Positions 15,108 through 22,668 of a stretch of 31,598 nucleotides of DNA are shown piece by piece (positions within the stretch are counted from its first letter, which is position 1; every line of letters begins with the position of its first letter). The stretch lies in NCBI GenBank assembly GCA_964415865.1, contig CAYQBY010000019.1, forward strand, positions 1-31,598, written 5' to 3'. The notes beneath the pieces were generated by a model, which worked only from the letters and a program-made list of their open reading frames with translations, was not told the DNA's origin and ran no database searches. The DNA is from Thiopontia sp964415865. Lineage in GTDB: Bacteria; Pseudomonadota; Gammaproteobacteria; GCF-002020875. The position numbers and the translations under genes are program-made.

Positions 15108-15365
15108 ATGAAGGTTACAAAATATTTGACTGGTCTGTTTATCTTACTGTTTTCATTTGCTGTTTTTGCTCAGGGTGAGATTAATATCAATGAGGCTGGG
15201 CTCAAGACACTTATTCAGTTGGAACACATTGGCGAGAAGAGAGCGCAGATGATTATAGATTATCGAGAGATAACACCATTTGGTGCTATTGACGAGATTA
15301 TGAAAATCAGAGGAATTGGTGAAAAGGCTTTTGAGGCAAATCGCGAGATAATTACGGTGAAATAA
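15108..15365 (+). CDS. ComEA-like helix-hairpin-helix protein
   Basis: This 85-residue protein has an N-terminal signal peptide (MKVTKYLTGLFILLFSFAVFAQ, cleavage probably after AFAQ or FA). The rest is a paired helix-hairpin-helix domain: ININEAGLKTLIQLEHIGEKRAQMIIDYRE and FGAIDEIMKIRGIGEKAFEANREIITV. This is the periplasmic DNA-binding module of ComEA, which captures incoming double-stranded DNA in competence. Short stand-alone versions such as E. coli YbaV are common, and their role is less clear. AGGAGAG lies ahead of the ATG. The gene is out of place, lying between tolR and tolA. Confidence 0.88.
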   Translation: MKVTKYLTGLFILLFSFAVFAQGEININEAGLKTLIQLEHIGEKRAQMIIDYREITPFGAIDEIMKIRGIGEKAFEANREIITVK

Positions 15366-15374
15366 CATTGTGGT

Positions 15375-15396
15375 CGGGGTTGAATTGTCAGCCCCG
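15375..15396 (+). terminator. GC-rich hairpin after the comEA-like gene
   Basis: CGGGGTTGA (15375-15383) pairs with TCAGCCCCG (15388-15396), with one G-U, around an ATTG loop. It lies 10 bases after the comEA-like stop. The downstream bases are only moderately T-rich (GAATTGTTCTTCTG), so it is at best a partial terminator or an mRNA-stabilising hairpin. Confidence 0.4.
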
Positions 15397-15422
15397 GAAT
15401 TGTTCTTCTGTGGTTGCCGTGT

Positions 15423-15451
15423 TATATTGAATCGCAAATGCAACGCAATAT
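15423..15451 (+). promoter_or_regulatory. Putative promoter -10 and operator of the RHH/ParE module
   Basis: A -10-like TATATT at 15423-15428 has TTGTTC 17 bases upstream (15400-15405). Overlapping it, ATATTG (15424-15429) and CAATAT (15446-15451) form an inverted repeat with further partial symmetry inside (ten of fourteen positions pair). Ribbon-helix-helix antitoxins bind such repeats over their own promoter, so this is a reasonable autoregulatory operator, but it is unproven. Confidence 0.4.
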
Positions 15452-15462
15452 ATGGAGACAGA

Positions 15463-15723
15463 ATGAAAACAGCTACTATACCGTCACTTCGTGTCGACCC
15501 AGAATTGCGGCATGCCGCAGAGAATATTCTTCAGAATGGTGAAACTCTGTCCAGTTTTGTAATTCAGTCTTTACGAGATGGAATTGAGCATCGGCAGATG
15601 CAGAGAGAATTTATTGCGCGAGGACTGGCCTCTCGAGATGAGTCTATGCAAACTGGCGAATATTTTGATGCTGAAGATGTGCTTGATACCCTTGATGAGA
15701 TGCTTTCCCAAGCGGAAGCTTAA
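15463..15723 (+). CDS. Ribbon-helix-helix antitoxin (ParD/YacA-like)
   Basis: The product is 86 residues. The N-terminal MKTATIPSLRVDPELRHAAENILQNGETLSSFVIQSLRDGI has the beta-strand plus two-helix pattern of an RHH DNA-binding dimer. The acidic C-terminal tail (EYFDAEDVLDTLDEMLSQAEA) would wrap and neutralise the toxin. The ATG at 15463 is chosen because GGAGA lies just upstream and the RHH strand then starts at the N terminus. An earlier in-frame GTG at 15370 would put the terminator-like hairpin and operator inside the gene. Its stop overlaps the toxin start by one base (TAATG). Confidence 0.85.
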   Translation: MKTATIPSLRVDPELRHAAENILQNGETLSSFVIQSLRDGIEHRQMQREFIARGLASRDESMQTGEYFDAEDVLDTLDEMLSQAEA

Positions 15724-16022
15724 TGGGTTATCGAATTCGTTACACCAAGGGAGCAAAAGAAGATCTTGAGCGGCTTTACCGTTTCCTGCTGAAACATAAC
15801 CCCGAGATCGGTAGACGGGCACGCGAAGAGATAGGTAAAAGTATGCTGTTTTTACAGGATTTCCCTTTTGCCTGCCGTAAAGCTGACCCACGCAACCCAT
15901 TCTTGCGAGAGATTTTGATCTCATTTGGTTCTAGTGGCTATGTTGCTCTGTTTGAAGTTGAGAACAATAAAACAGTAACTGTTCTGGCTGTACGTCACCA
16001 AAGGGAAGTGGATTATTATTAG
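15723..16022 (+). CDS. ParE/RelE-superfamily toxin
   Basis: The product is 99 residues. MGYRIRYTKGAKEDLERLYRFLLKHNPEIGRRAREEIGKSMLFLQDFP is the typical ParE/RelE beta-helix-helix start. PFLREILISFGSSGYVALFEVENNKTVTVLAVRHQREVDYY supplies the C-terminal sheet with the family's 'vrHqRe.dY' ending. The basic protein is translationally coupled to the acidic RHH antitoxin. Whether it poisons gyrase (ParE) or cleaves mRNA (RelE) cannot be decided from sequence. The pair sits between comEA-like and tolA, breaking a conserved operon. Confidence 0.87.
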   Translation: MGYRIRYTKGAKEDLERLYRFLLKHNPEIGRRAREEIGKSMLFLQDFPFACRKADPRNPFLREILISFGSSGYVALFEVENNKTVTVLAVRHQREVDYY

Positions 16023-16079
16023 CAAGAAAATAGCTCGGGTCGGATTCGACTGATGGACTTAATTTATGGCTGAAAACAT

Positions 16080-16997
16080 ATGCTTGAACCCTATTTGAGA
16101 AGGGCGCATCAGTTTTGGAGGGTGCTGAGCCAAAAGATTCCCCCTCTTGGTATCTCCGTATTGCTCCATCTGTTGCTGTTGCTGACTATTCTGTTGGCTG
16201 GGGCCAGCTTTTTTCAGGAGAGGCCAGCAAAACAGCAATTCAGTAATGTCATCCGTGCTCATGCAGTTACCAACTCACGGTTGTTCGAGACCAATAATAT
16301 AGCTGAGCTTAAGAAGATAGAAGAAAAGAAGGTTGCAGCCAAACGTGCTACGGAGCAAAAGGCCAAGGATAAAGAGCGCAAAAGACAAGAGAAGTTAAAA
16401 AAAGAGAAAGCAAAAAAACTGAAGAAGCAGAAGCTTAAACAGAAGAGAGAGAAGGAGAAGAAAGCTGCAGCCAAGCGGGCCAAAGATAAAAAGAAAAAAA
16501 AAGAGCTGGATCGCAAGAAGCGAGAAAAAGAGAAAAAGGCAAAACAGCAAAAGGCCAGAGACAAGAAGCTTAGGCAGCAAAGGCTGAAAAAGAAAAAAGA
16601 GCAGGAAAAAAAGAGAAAAGAGCGACGCAGGAAAGAGCAGCTAAGAAATGAGATGCTACTTGAGGCAGAGCTTGAGAGTGAACAGCTGACAAATTCCAGG
16701 CAACAGTCTGGAGCTAGTCCACAGAAGCTGGCACAATTGCGAGCAACTATTCGTCAACAAATTGAGCGGGTATGGAACAGACCAAAAAGTGCGCCGGAAG
16801 GACGATCATGCAGAGTCAAGGTGATCCTGGTTCCAGGGGGTAAGGTTGGCAAAGTAACAGTTGTTGCCAGTAGCGGAAATGAGGCCTTTGATATATCTGT
16901 GGTACAGGCAGTTAACCAGGCGGCCCCTTTCCCTGTCCCAGAATCGGCAGCCTTGAGAAGGGAGTTGAGCGAGTTGGAGATGACATTTGTTAAGTAG
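16080..16997 (+). CDS. tolA: Tol-Pal spanning protein TolA
   Basis: The product is 305 residues and spans the periplasm to link the TolQR motor to TolB/Pal. One N-terminal transmembrane helix (ISVLLHLLLLLTILLAGASFF, about residues 25-45) is followed by a very Lys/Glu-rich helical stalk (about 75-200). The C-terminal TonB-like domain (LAQLRATIRQQIERVWNRP to LVPGGKVGKVTVVASSGNEAFDISVVQAV) completes the protein. The stalk codons include a run of nine A at 16494-16502. The ribosome-binding site is weak. The gene is separated from tolR by about 1.15 kb of inserted genes, so its transcription may come from inside the insertion. Its end overlaps the tolB start by 11 bases. Confidence 0.94.
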   Translation: MLEPYLRRAHQFWRVLSQKIPPLGISVLLHLLLLLTILLAGASFFQERPAKQQFSNVIRAHAVTNSRLFETNNIAELKKIEEKKVAAKRATEQKAKDKERKRQEKLKKEKAKKLKKQKLKQKREKEKKAAAKRAKDKKKKKELDRKKREKEKKAKQQKARDKKLRQQRLKKKKEQEKKRKERRRKEQLRNEMLLEAELESEQLTNSRQQSGASPQKLAQLRATIRQQIERVWNRPKSAPEGRSCRVKVILVPGGKVGKVTVVASSGNEAFDISVVQAVNQAAPFPVPESAALRRELSELEMTFVK

Positions 16998-18249
16998 ATT
17001 AATCTTATTATTGAGCATGGCTGCACCAGCTGCACTAGCCTTGGAGATCACAATTACCCAGGGTAATGAGACAGCACTCCCTATTGCTATCGCCCCATTC
17101 CCTGGGTCGGCAGTTGTAGCTAATGATTTTCATCTTAGTGGCGAGTTTGCTCCACTACCCGAAGAGCAGATGATCTCCAGGCCAACCCATATCGGTGATG
17201 TCAACTTTACCGATTGGCGCATGCTTGAGATTCCAACACTGTTGACTGGCAAGGTGGTAACTGTTGAGGGGAGAAAGAAACTAGAGGTTCAGTTAATCAA
17301 TGTATACCAGCAGAAGCTCTTGATTAAACCTTACCGTTTTCCATTGGGCGATGGTAGCGACAAGAAGATTCGCCAAACAGCTCATGCTGTAAGTGATCTG
17401 ATATACCAAAAATTGACCGGTGTGCGGGGTGCATTCAGTACCCATATTGCTTATGTATCCGTCAAAAATAGAGATGATGGTGAGCGTTTCTATACCCTGG
17501 AGCTTGCAGATGCAGATGGAGAGAATGCGCAGATAATGTTGAGATCATCTGCACCTATTCTCTCTCCATCCTGGTCGCCTGATGGTCGTCAACTTGCCTA
17601 TGTCTCCTTTGAGAACAGGCGTTCAGAGGTATGGGTTCAGGGTGTGTATACGGGTGAACGGAGAAAGATTGCCAGCTTTGAGGGGAAGAATAGCGCCCCA
17701 GCATGGTCGCCAGATGGAAAAAGTCTTGCTCTCTCCCTGTCTCGTGATGGTAATTCAGAAATCTACACCCTTGATCTTGAAAGCCAGTTATTGCATCGGG
17801 TAACAAGAAATCGGGCAGTGGATACAGAGCCAGTTTGGTCAGTAGGTGGAGATAAGATAATTTTTCTGTCAGACCGAAGTGGGCGCCCACAAATTTATCA
17901 GATAGGTAAAGATGGTGGTCGTGCTAAACGCCTCACCTTCAAGGGACGCTACAATACCAGTCCTGATTTATCTGCGGACGGCAGATATCTTGCGATGCTT
18001 GGTGGTGAAAATGGACGCTACAGAATTGCGGTACAGAATATTCAGAGCGGAGTGGTGAGAGTATTGTCTGATAATAAACAGGATGAATCCCCCAGTTTTG
18101 CCCCTAATGGCCGTCTGATCGTGTATGCTACTCAACAGGACGGGCAAGGTGTTTTGGAGGTCACATCTGTTGATGGTGGGGGTGTTCAGCAGCTTAGTCT
18201 GACAGGAAAAGATGTGAGAGAGCCGGCATGGTCTCCATTTACTAATTAA
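16987..18249 (+). CDS. tolB: Tol-Pal periplasmic beta-propeller TolB
   Basis: The product is 420 residues with a signal peptide (LLLSMAAPAALA, cleavage near LALE). An N-terminal anticodon-binding-like domain (ITITQGNETALPIAIAPFPG) precedes a six-bladed propeller built from repeated 'SPSWSPDGRQLAYVS', 'APAWSPDGKSLALS', 'EPVWSVGGDKIIFLSDRSG' and 'SPDLSADGRYLAM' motifs. TolB shuttles between Pal and TolA. The TTG at 16987 is accepted as start because GGAG lies 7 bases upstream. The codon lies inside the end of tolA, implying coupling. The length is as in other TolB proteins. Confidence 0.96.
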   Translation: MLSRLILLLSMAAPAALALEITITQGNETALPIAIAPFPGSAVVANDFHLSGEFAPLPEEQMISRPTHIGDVNFTDWRMLEIPTLLTGKVVTVEGRKKLEVQLINVYQQKLLIKPYRFPLGDGSDKKIRQTAHAVSDLIYQKLTGVRGAFSTHIAYVSVKNRDDGERFYTLELADADGENAQIMLRSSAPILSPSWSPDGRQLAYVSFENRRSEVWVQGVYTGERRKIASFEGKNSAPAWSPDGKSLALSLSRDGNSEIYTLDLESQLLHRVTRNRAVDTEPVWSVGGDKIIFLSDRSGRPQIYQIGKDGGRAKRLTFKGRYNTSPDLSADGRYLAMLGGENGRYRIAVQNIQSGVVRVLSDNKQDESPSFAPNGRLIVYATQQDGQGVLEVTSVDGGGVQQLSLTGKDVREPAWSPFTN

Positions 18250-18283
18250 TGATTTTTCAAATATTAATCAAGGAGATATTGGT

Positions 18284-18436
18284 ATGAAACGTATTGTTTC
18301 AATTTTATTACTAGGAATGCTTGTGAGCGGTTGCAGTTCCGTGAAGACTCTTGGAGATGATGTTGCTGGTGCGCTTTCTTCGGTTGCCGATGCTATTGAT
18401 CCAGAAAACGAAGTTGTTGGAGATGATAAGAAATGA
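18284..18436 (+). CDS. Small 50-residue lipoprotein between tolB and pal
   Basis: Translation from ATG 18284 to the TGA at 18434-18436 gives a 50-residue protein. Its signal peptide ends in the lipobox LVSGC (Cys17), and a short mature peptide follows (CSSVKTLGDDVAGALSSVADAIDPENEVVGDDKK). A strong AGGAG lies 8 bases upstream. Its stop overlaps the pal start as ATGA, so it is translationally coupled to pal. Lgt, encoded at 24889, would modify the cysteine. The protein is too short to hold an OmpA-like domain. It could be an entericidin- or Lpp-like small lipoprotein, or a Tol-Pal accessory part. I know no such gene in the standard tol-pal operon, so function is unknown. The real-gene case rests on the ribosome-binding site, lipobox and coupling. 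Confidence 0.85.
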   Translation: MKRIVSILLLGMLVSGCSSVKTLGDDVAGALSSVADAIDPENEVVGDDKK

Positions 18437-18999
18437 GATTGATGAGTTTTCTGTTGTTTGTGGTTGTTTTATTGAGTGGGTGTAGCAGTCTCAATAATCC
18501 ACTGGATGGAGAGGTGGTTGGTGCGGTCGAGGTGATTGAGGTTGGAGAGAATGACTTGGTAAGTGCCGGTAGCGCAGATCAACGACTGACAGTTGAGGGT
18601 GAGGCTGTTGATTATCAGGGTGCAGTGTCACCTGTAGAGGGGGGCATGGTTGTTGGTATGGAGCCTCCAGCACAGAGACTATTCTTTTTTGACTATGATA
18701 GTAGCAGTGTGAGTGGAGAGGATCTCACTGTAGTCCAGGCTCATGCAGCTTATCTCGTAAGCAACCCAGTGATGCTGGTTCGTCTGGAGGGACATGCGGA
18801 TGAACGAGGTTCCCGTGAGTATAATCTCTCTCTTGGAGAACGCAGGGCACAGACCATGAGTGATCTGTTGATCGCTGAGGGTGTCAAGAGTGGACAGATT
18901 GAGATTATCAGTTATGGCGAAGAGAATCCTCTGGAGCAAGGCACTGAAGAGGGGTTCTGGGCCCAGAACAGGCGTGTTGAACTAATCTATCCGCAGTAG
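18433..18999 (+). CDS. pal: Peptidoglycan-associated lipoprotein Pal
   Basis: The product is a 188-residue outer-membrane lipoprotein with lipobox VLLSGC (Cys17), an acidic linker of about 70 residues, and a C-terminal OmpA-like peptidoglycan-binding domain. In that domain FFDYDSSSV, LEGHADERGSREYNLSLGERRA and YGEENPLEQGTEEGFWAQNRRVELIY are visible. The Asp and Arg residues that grip diaminopimelate are in place. Pal tethers the outer membrane to the wall and is relocated to the division site by TolQRAB. GGAG lies 10 bases before the ATG, within the preceding small lipoprotein gene. The first 20 residues of the two lipoproteins are similar in style (both end with GCSS). Confidence 0.97.
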   Translation: MRLMSFLLFVVVLLSGCSSLNNPLDGEVVGAVEVIEVGENDLVSAGSADQRLTVEGEAVDYQGAVSPVEGGMVVGMEPPAQRLFFFDYDSSSVSGEDLTVVQAHAAYLVSNPVMLVRLEGHADERGSREYNLSLGERRAQTMSDLLIAEGVKSGQIEIISYGEENPLEQGTEEGFWAQNRRVELIYPQ

Positions 19000-19005
19000 A
19001 TTGTC

Positions 19006-19608
19006 ATGAATCGTTATCTTCTGGTCCTGACTGCAGGATTGGCATCTTTTGCTGTTTCGGCATCTGGTTCGTTTGAACAGCGTCTTGAGCGCCTGGAGCG
19101 TCAGATGAGCCGTCTGACTGTGTTGACCATGGAGATGCAGGATCTGAGGAAAGATCTGCAGGAGAATTATGGTGCAGTGGAGGAGATGGTGCACCAACTG
19201 GAGGAGCTCAAAAAACAGCAGAGTACTAGCTATATTGATCTGAACCAGAGAATCAAGGCAATCGAGGATGAAAAGAGCACGGTAGTTAGTACCAAGCGTC
19301 CTTCCGTGGAGTCAACAGACAAGAGAGAGGGCGATGCATACAATAGTGCTTTTGCCCTGGTTCGAGCAAACCAGACCACAAAGGCTCTGCAGGCATTTGA
19401 TCAACTGATCAAGGATTTCCCAAAGGGTGAGTACACAGGTGACTCTTGGTACTGGATGGGGCGTCTGCATAGTATCAATGGGGATAAAAAGAGAACAGCC
19501 ACTGCCTATGCCCAGGCAAAATCCATACTGAAGAGCGTAGTAAAGAAATTCCCTGGCTCAGAGAGAGCCAAGCGTGCCGCAGCAAAGCTGAAAAAAATTA
19601 ACAAATGA
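19006..19608 (+). CDS. cpoB: Cell-division coordinator CpoB (YbgF)
   Basis: The product is a 200-residue periplasmic protein. A signal peptide (MNRYLLVLTAGLASFAVSA) is followed by a trimerising coiled coil (FEQRLERLERQMSRLTVLTMEMQDLRKDLQENYGAVEEMVHQLEELKKQ) and a C-terminal TPR region (AYNSAFALVRANQTTKALQAFDQLIKDFPKGEYTGDSWYWMGRLH). CpoB links Tol-Pal to PBP1B activity during constriction. It is shorter than the E. coli protein (263 residues), mainly because the TPR part is shorter. Six bases separate it from pal, and its stop overlaps queE as ATGA. Confidence 0.9.
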   Translation: MNRYLLVLTAGLASFAVSASGSFEQRLERLERQMSRLTVLTMEMQDLRKDLQENYGAVEEMVHQLEELKKQQSTSYIDLNQRIKAIEDEKSTVVSTKRPSVESTDKREGDAYNSAFALVRANQTTKALQAFDQLIKDFPKGEYTGDSWYWMGRLHSINGDKKRTATAYAQAKSILKSVVKKFPGSERAKRAAAKLKKINK

Positions 19609-20258
19609 GAGGGCATCCTGTCGACCTGAAGGTGATAGAGATCTTTCTCTCACTACAGGGAGAGGGGCGTTCAGTTGGTTGGCCAACTACATTTATCCGC
19701 CTTGCTGGTTGTCCACTACGTTGCAGTTACTGTGATACAGAGTATGCTTTTCACGGTGGTGAACGGATGACAATCCAATCTATCATAGAGCAGGTTAACT
19801 CAAACGGGGCTGAGCATGTCACTGTAACTGGTGGTGAGCCACTAGCGCAGAAGGGGGTATATCGCTTGCTGGAGCAGCTTTGTGATAAGGGATACAGGGT
19901 ATCTCTTGAGACCGGAGGTATGGTGGATATATCAGAAGTTGATGCACGGGTAAGCCGAGTGGTTGATCTGAAAACACCTGGCTCAGGAGAGGATGATAAG
20001 AATTGCTGGAAGAATCTGGACCTCCTGACTGAGCAGGATCAACTAAAGGTTGTTATGGTGGACCGGGATGATTACGACTGGTTTCTGCCACTTATGCAAA
20101 AACATAATCTGGAGCAACGTTGTGAGGTGCTGTTGTCACCAGTACAGGGGAAGATGGATCCTGCTGCTTTGGCATCATGGATACTTGATGACGGTCTTAA
20201 TGTCCGTTTTCAGATTCAATTACACAAAATTCTCTGGGGAGATGAACCCGGACGATGA
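19605..20258 (+). CDS. queE: 7-carboxy-7-deazaguanine synthase QueE
   Basis: The product is a 217-residue radical-SAM enzyme that converts 6-carboxytetrahydropterin to 7-carboxy-7-deazaguanine, a step toward preQ0 and queuosine. The cluster motif is CPLRCSYC (Cys36, Cys40, Cys43), of the CX3CX2C type typical for QueE. SLQGEG near residue 16 and VTVTGGEPL follow the family pattern. The length is close to E. coli QueE (223). The start overlaps cpoB and the stop overlaps queC, each by 4 bases, so deazaguanine synthesis is co-transcribed with the Tol-Pal genes, as in Pseudomonas. Confidence 0.96.
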   Translation: MRGHPVDLKVIEIFLSLQGEGRSVGWPTTFIRLAGCPLRCSYCDTEYAFHGGERMTIQSIIEQVNSNGAEHVTVTGGEPLAQKGVYRLLEQLCDKGYRVSLETGGMVDISEVDARVSRVVDLKTPGSGEDDKNCWKNLDLLTEQDQLKVVMVDRDDYDWFLPLMQKHNLEQRCEVLLSPVQGKMDPAALASWILDDGLNVRFQIQLHKILWGDEPGR

Positions 20259-20938
20259 GTAAACAGAATGACAAGAGAGCAGTTGTGTTGGTTTCTGGTG
20301 GCCTCGATTCGGCAACAGTGCTGGCGATAGCAGAGTCTGCTGGATATAGTTGCTATGCCATCAGTTTTGATTATGGACAGAGACACCATTCAGAACTTGA
20401 TGCGGCAAAAGTAGTGGCAGAGAGTAGTGGCGTGGTAGAGCACAAGATCATAGATATTGGTTTGGGAGAGGTTGGTGGTTCTGCCCTGACTGATGAATCA
20501 ATTGCTGTTCCAACCAGTCAGAAGAGCGGGATCCCGGTTACCTATGTTCCTGCACGGAATCTTCTTTTTCTCTCATTTGCTTTGGGTTGGGCAGAGGTAT
20601 TGAAGGCAAGAGATATCTTTATTGGGGTCAATGCTGTGGACTATTCAGGGTATCCTGATTGTCGTCCCGCCTTTATTGAATCTTTTCAGCAAACTGCAAA
20701 TCTTGCAACCAAAGCTGGTGTTGAGGGAGAACCGTTTACTATTCACACTCCGCTGATTGAGTTGACCAAGGCTGAGATTATTCAACGAGGGAGTAGGCTG
20801 GGGGTAGATTATTCGGCAACGGTATCCTGTTATCAAGCAGATGAAAATGGCCTGGCATGTGGAGAGTGTGATTCATGTGACCTCCGTCGTGCAGGATTTG
20901 CTGCAGCAGATATTGAGGATCCGACCAGATATTTCTGA
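20255..20938 (+). CDS. queC: 7-cyano-7-deazaguanine synthase QueC
   Basis: The product is 227 residues. It makes preQ0 from 7-carboxy-7-deazaguanine, ammonia and ATP. The PP-loop is VLVSGGLDSATVLAIA (about residues 11-26). The C-terminal zinc site has four cysteines in SCYQADENGLACGECDSCDLRRAGF. VNAVDYSGYPDCRPAFI is also typical. It is the last gene of the operon, followed by tRNA-Lys. Confidence 0.97.
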   Translation: MSKQNDKRAVVLVSGGLDSATVLAIAESAGYSCYAISFDYGQRHHSELDAAKVVAESSGVVEHKIIDIGLGEVGGSALTDESIAVPTSQKSGIPVTYVPARNLLFLSFALGWAEVLKARDIFIGVNAVDYSGYPDCRPAFIESFQQTANLATKAGVEGEPFTIHTPLIELTKAEIIQRGSRLGVDYSATVSCYQADENGLACGECDSCDLRRAGFAAADIEDPTRYF

Positions 20939-21006
20939 CCTTAACCCAGCGCTATTACCCTCTTAATACGCGTTATTTCCTTGATGATTTTTCTGCCAAA
21001 AATGTG

Positions 21007-21018
21007 TATGATGCGCAC
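21007..21018 (+). promoter_or_regulatory. Candidate -10 and discriminator of the tRNA-Lys promoter
   Basis: TATGAT at 21007-21012 is followed by GC-rich GCGCAC, a discriminator style found at stable-RNA promoters under stringent control. The -35 region is poor: TTGATG at 20981-20986 is 20 bases away. This is tentative. Confidence 0.3.
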
Positions 21019-21029
21019 CTCAAAACTGA

Positions 21030-21105
21030 GGGTCGTTAGCTCAGTTGGTAGAGCACCGGCCTTTTAAGCCGATGGTCGAGCGTTCGAATCGCTCACGACC
21101 CACCA
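21030..21105 (+). tRNA. tRNA-Lys (anticodon UUU)
   Basis: The 76-base cloverleaf includes an encoded CCA at 21103-21105. The acceptor arms GGGTCGT (21030-21036) and ACGACCC (21095-21101) pair perfectly with discriminator A. The D loop TTAGCTCAGTTGGTAGAGCA is canonical, the anticodon loop is CTTTTAA with anticodon TTT, and the T arm GAGCG-TTCGAAT-CGCTC is perfect. The anticodon stem has four good pairs and one C-A mismatch at 27-43. Its place after queC matches Pseudomonas-type genomes. Confidence 0.97.
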
Positions 21106-21113
21106 TATAAAGC

Positions 21114-21150
21114 AAAAAAGGAGTTACAGATTTTCTGTAGCTCCTTTTTT
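21114..21150. terminator. Strong bidirectional terminator after tRNA-Lys
   Basis: GGAGTTACAGA (21120-21130) pairs with TCTGTAGCTCC (21134-21144), with one T-G, around a TTT loop. Six A precede the stem and six T follow it. It therefore terminates the tRNA on the plus strand and, read the other way, the convergent bepA-like gene. Confidence 0.92.
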
Positions 21151-21165
21151 CTCTTCACATGATAG

Positions 21166-22668
21166 TCAGAATTCCTGCTCCTTCTCGCTCTTCTCCTTCT
21201 CCTCATAGAGAAGCCGTCGGGCATCAATTGCAGAGAAGATGATAAAGTTGCCTCGCCCATCTCTGGCAGTACGTTCTGCGTAATCGAGCTGACTAATGGC
21301 CTTTTTTGTCTCTCCCAGAAGGAAGTGGTAATGAGCTTGAGAGATATGAGATTTTACTGGTTGATTGGCCGATCCATATGCTGCCGACAGTTTGTTGTAG
21401 AGTTCCGGTACCTCCGTAGCAGTGTTAATGCGCTGTTCCAGTAATCTTACAGCTTGATCACTCCGTCCTGATGAGACCAAAAGGTCTGCATGCAGAAGAG
21501 TTAAGGGTAGGTGTGATGGATAGAGCAGATGAACATCCCTGATTATCTTGAGTGCAGCATCTCTGTTGCCATCTTCCATGTAGGCGTAGGCAATGGTAGT
21601 TGCCAGTGTTGGGTTGTCAGGGTTTGTCTGTAGCAGAACCAATAACTGCTTGACTGCCTCTGTTGACTGTCCAGCCTTTAGTAGTGCTATACCATGCCCA
21701 AATTGTAGATATTTGCGGATATTGGGGGTATCAGCTTTTTGCAAAAGTATCTTGTAGTGACGAACAGCACGTTGTGCATTTTTAAACCGGTCGATCAGTA
21801 GAATCTGGCGGATTCTATGAAATTCATCCTCGTTACCTTTTTGCTGTTGTGGGAACTGTGCAGCCCGACTCTCGGCATCAGAAATTCTTGAGAGCGTCAG
21901 AGGGTGGGTGCTTAGATATTCCGGAACATTATCTCCGCTATACCGATTGGCCTGTTGCAGTCGTCCAAAGAAGGCCGGCATATTGGCAGGGTCATAACCT
22001 GCATCGTACAGGATCTGCATACCAACCCTATCTGCCTCCTGCTCATTGCTACGGGTGAAGTTGATCTGTCTCTGCAGAGAAAGACCAGTTGCAGTTGCAG
22101 CAACAGCCTGCCCTGCCTGGGGATCTGCTGAGGCTGCTACAACTGTTGCAAGAACAGTTGCTATGGTTGGCAGGGATAGGTCTTGTTGGCTCTCTAATTG
22201 ACGCATCAGATGGCGCTGGCTGACGTGAGCAATCTCATGGGCCAGTACGGCCGCAAGCTCCCCCTCGCTCTCTGTTTTTTCAATCAGACCAGTATGTATT
22301 CCAATTTTTCCATCTGGACCAGCAAATGCATTAAGGGTTGGATTATCGATTACAAAGAATTCAAAATCTTGCGCTGGAATGTCAGACTGTGCCGCAAGTT
22401 GTTCCCCCAGAGTCTTAACATAGTATTGGACAGATGGCTCGTCAGAGAAGGTGACCTGGTTGCGTAGGGAGCGCATAAATGACTCTCCCAGAAGCTCTGC
22501 CTGTTCTGGTGAGAGAATTGATGTTGAGTAGTCTCCGCCCAGTGACGGCAATCTGATCTCCCCAGCATTGAGAGGAGTTGTTGATGTGATGTAGGTCAAC
22601 AGACAGGAGTAAAGAACAGCCCTGATGCTTGTTATCCATCCGATGATGTAATATAAGTACATCCTCAT
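21166..22668 (-). CDS. BepA-like M48 metalloprotease with TPR repeats
   Basis: The product is about 500 residues. It is a periplasmic zinc protease and chaperone of the BepA (YfgC) type, involved in outer-membrane protein and LptD quality control. The zinc motif HEIAH lies at about residues 144-148 (LAHEIAHVSQRHLMRQLE). The third ligand is in NEQEADRVGMQILYDAGYDP, and the C-terminal half holds TPR-like helices (RAVRHYKILLQK, GHGIALLKAGQSTEAVKQLLVLLQTNP). A hydrophobic N-terminal segment acts as signal or anchor. The start is uncertain: ATG 22668 and ATG 22662 both lack a spaced ribosome-binding site, and a GTG at 22698 is also in frame. It is convergent with tRNA-Lys. Confidence 0.88.
   Translation of the reverse strand: MRMYLYYIIGWITSIRAVLYSCLLTYITSTTPLNAGEIRLPSLGGDYSTSILSPEQAELLGESFMRSLRNQVTFSDEPSVQYYVKTLGEQLAAQSDIPAQDFEFFVIDNPTLNAFAGPDGKIGIHTGLIEKTESEGELAAVLAHEIAHVSQRHLMRQLESQQDLSLPTIATVLATVVAASADPQAGQAVAATATGLSLQRQINFTRSNEQEADRVGMQILYDAGYDPANMPAFFGRLQQANRYSGDNVPEYLSTHPLTLSRISDAESRAAQFPQQQKGNEDEFHRIRQILLIDRFKNAQRAVRHYKILLQKADTPNIRKYLQFGHGIALLKAGQSTEAVKQLLVLLQTNPDNPTLATTIAYAYMEDGNRDAALKIIRDVHLLYPSHLPLTLLHADLLVSSGRSDQAVRLLEQRINTATEVPELYNKLSAAYGSANQPVKSHISQAHYHFLLGETKKAISQLDYAERTARDGRGNFIIFSAIDARRLLYEEKEKSEKEQEF

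Noticed and set aside
15370..15462. Longer N terminus for the RHH antitoxin from GTG 15370
   Set aside because: It would translate through a GC-rich hairpin and the probable promoter/operator, whereas GGAGA supports ATG 15463.
6743..20938. A novel defence or biosynthetic system in the fmdB-to-queC block
   Set aside because: All genes are assigned housekeeping functions in a known order. Only the inserted TA, comEA-like and small lipoprotein genes and the interposed nadA are unusual.
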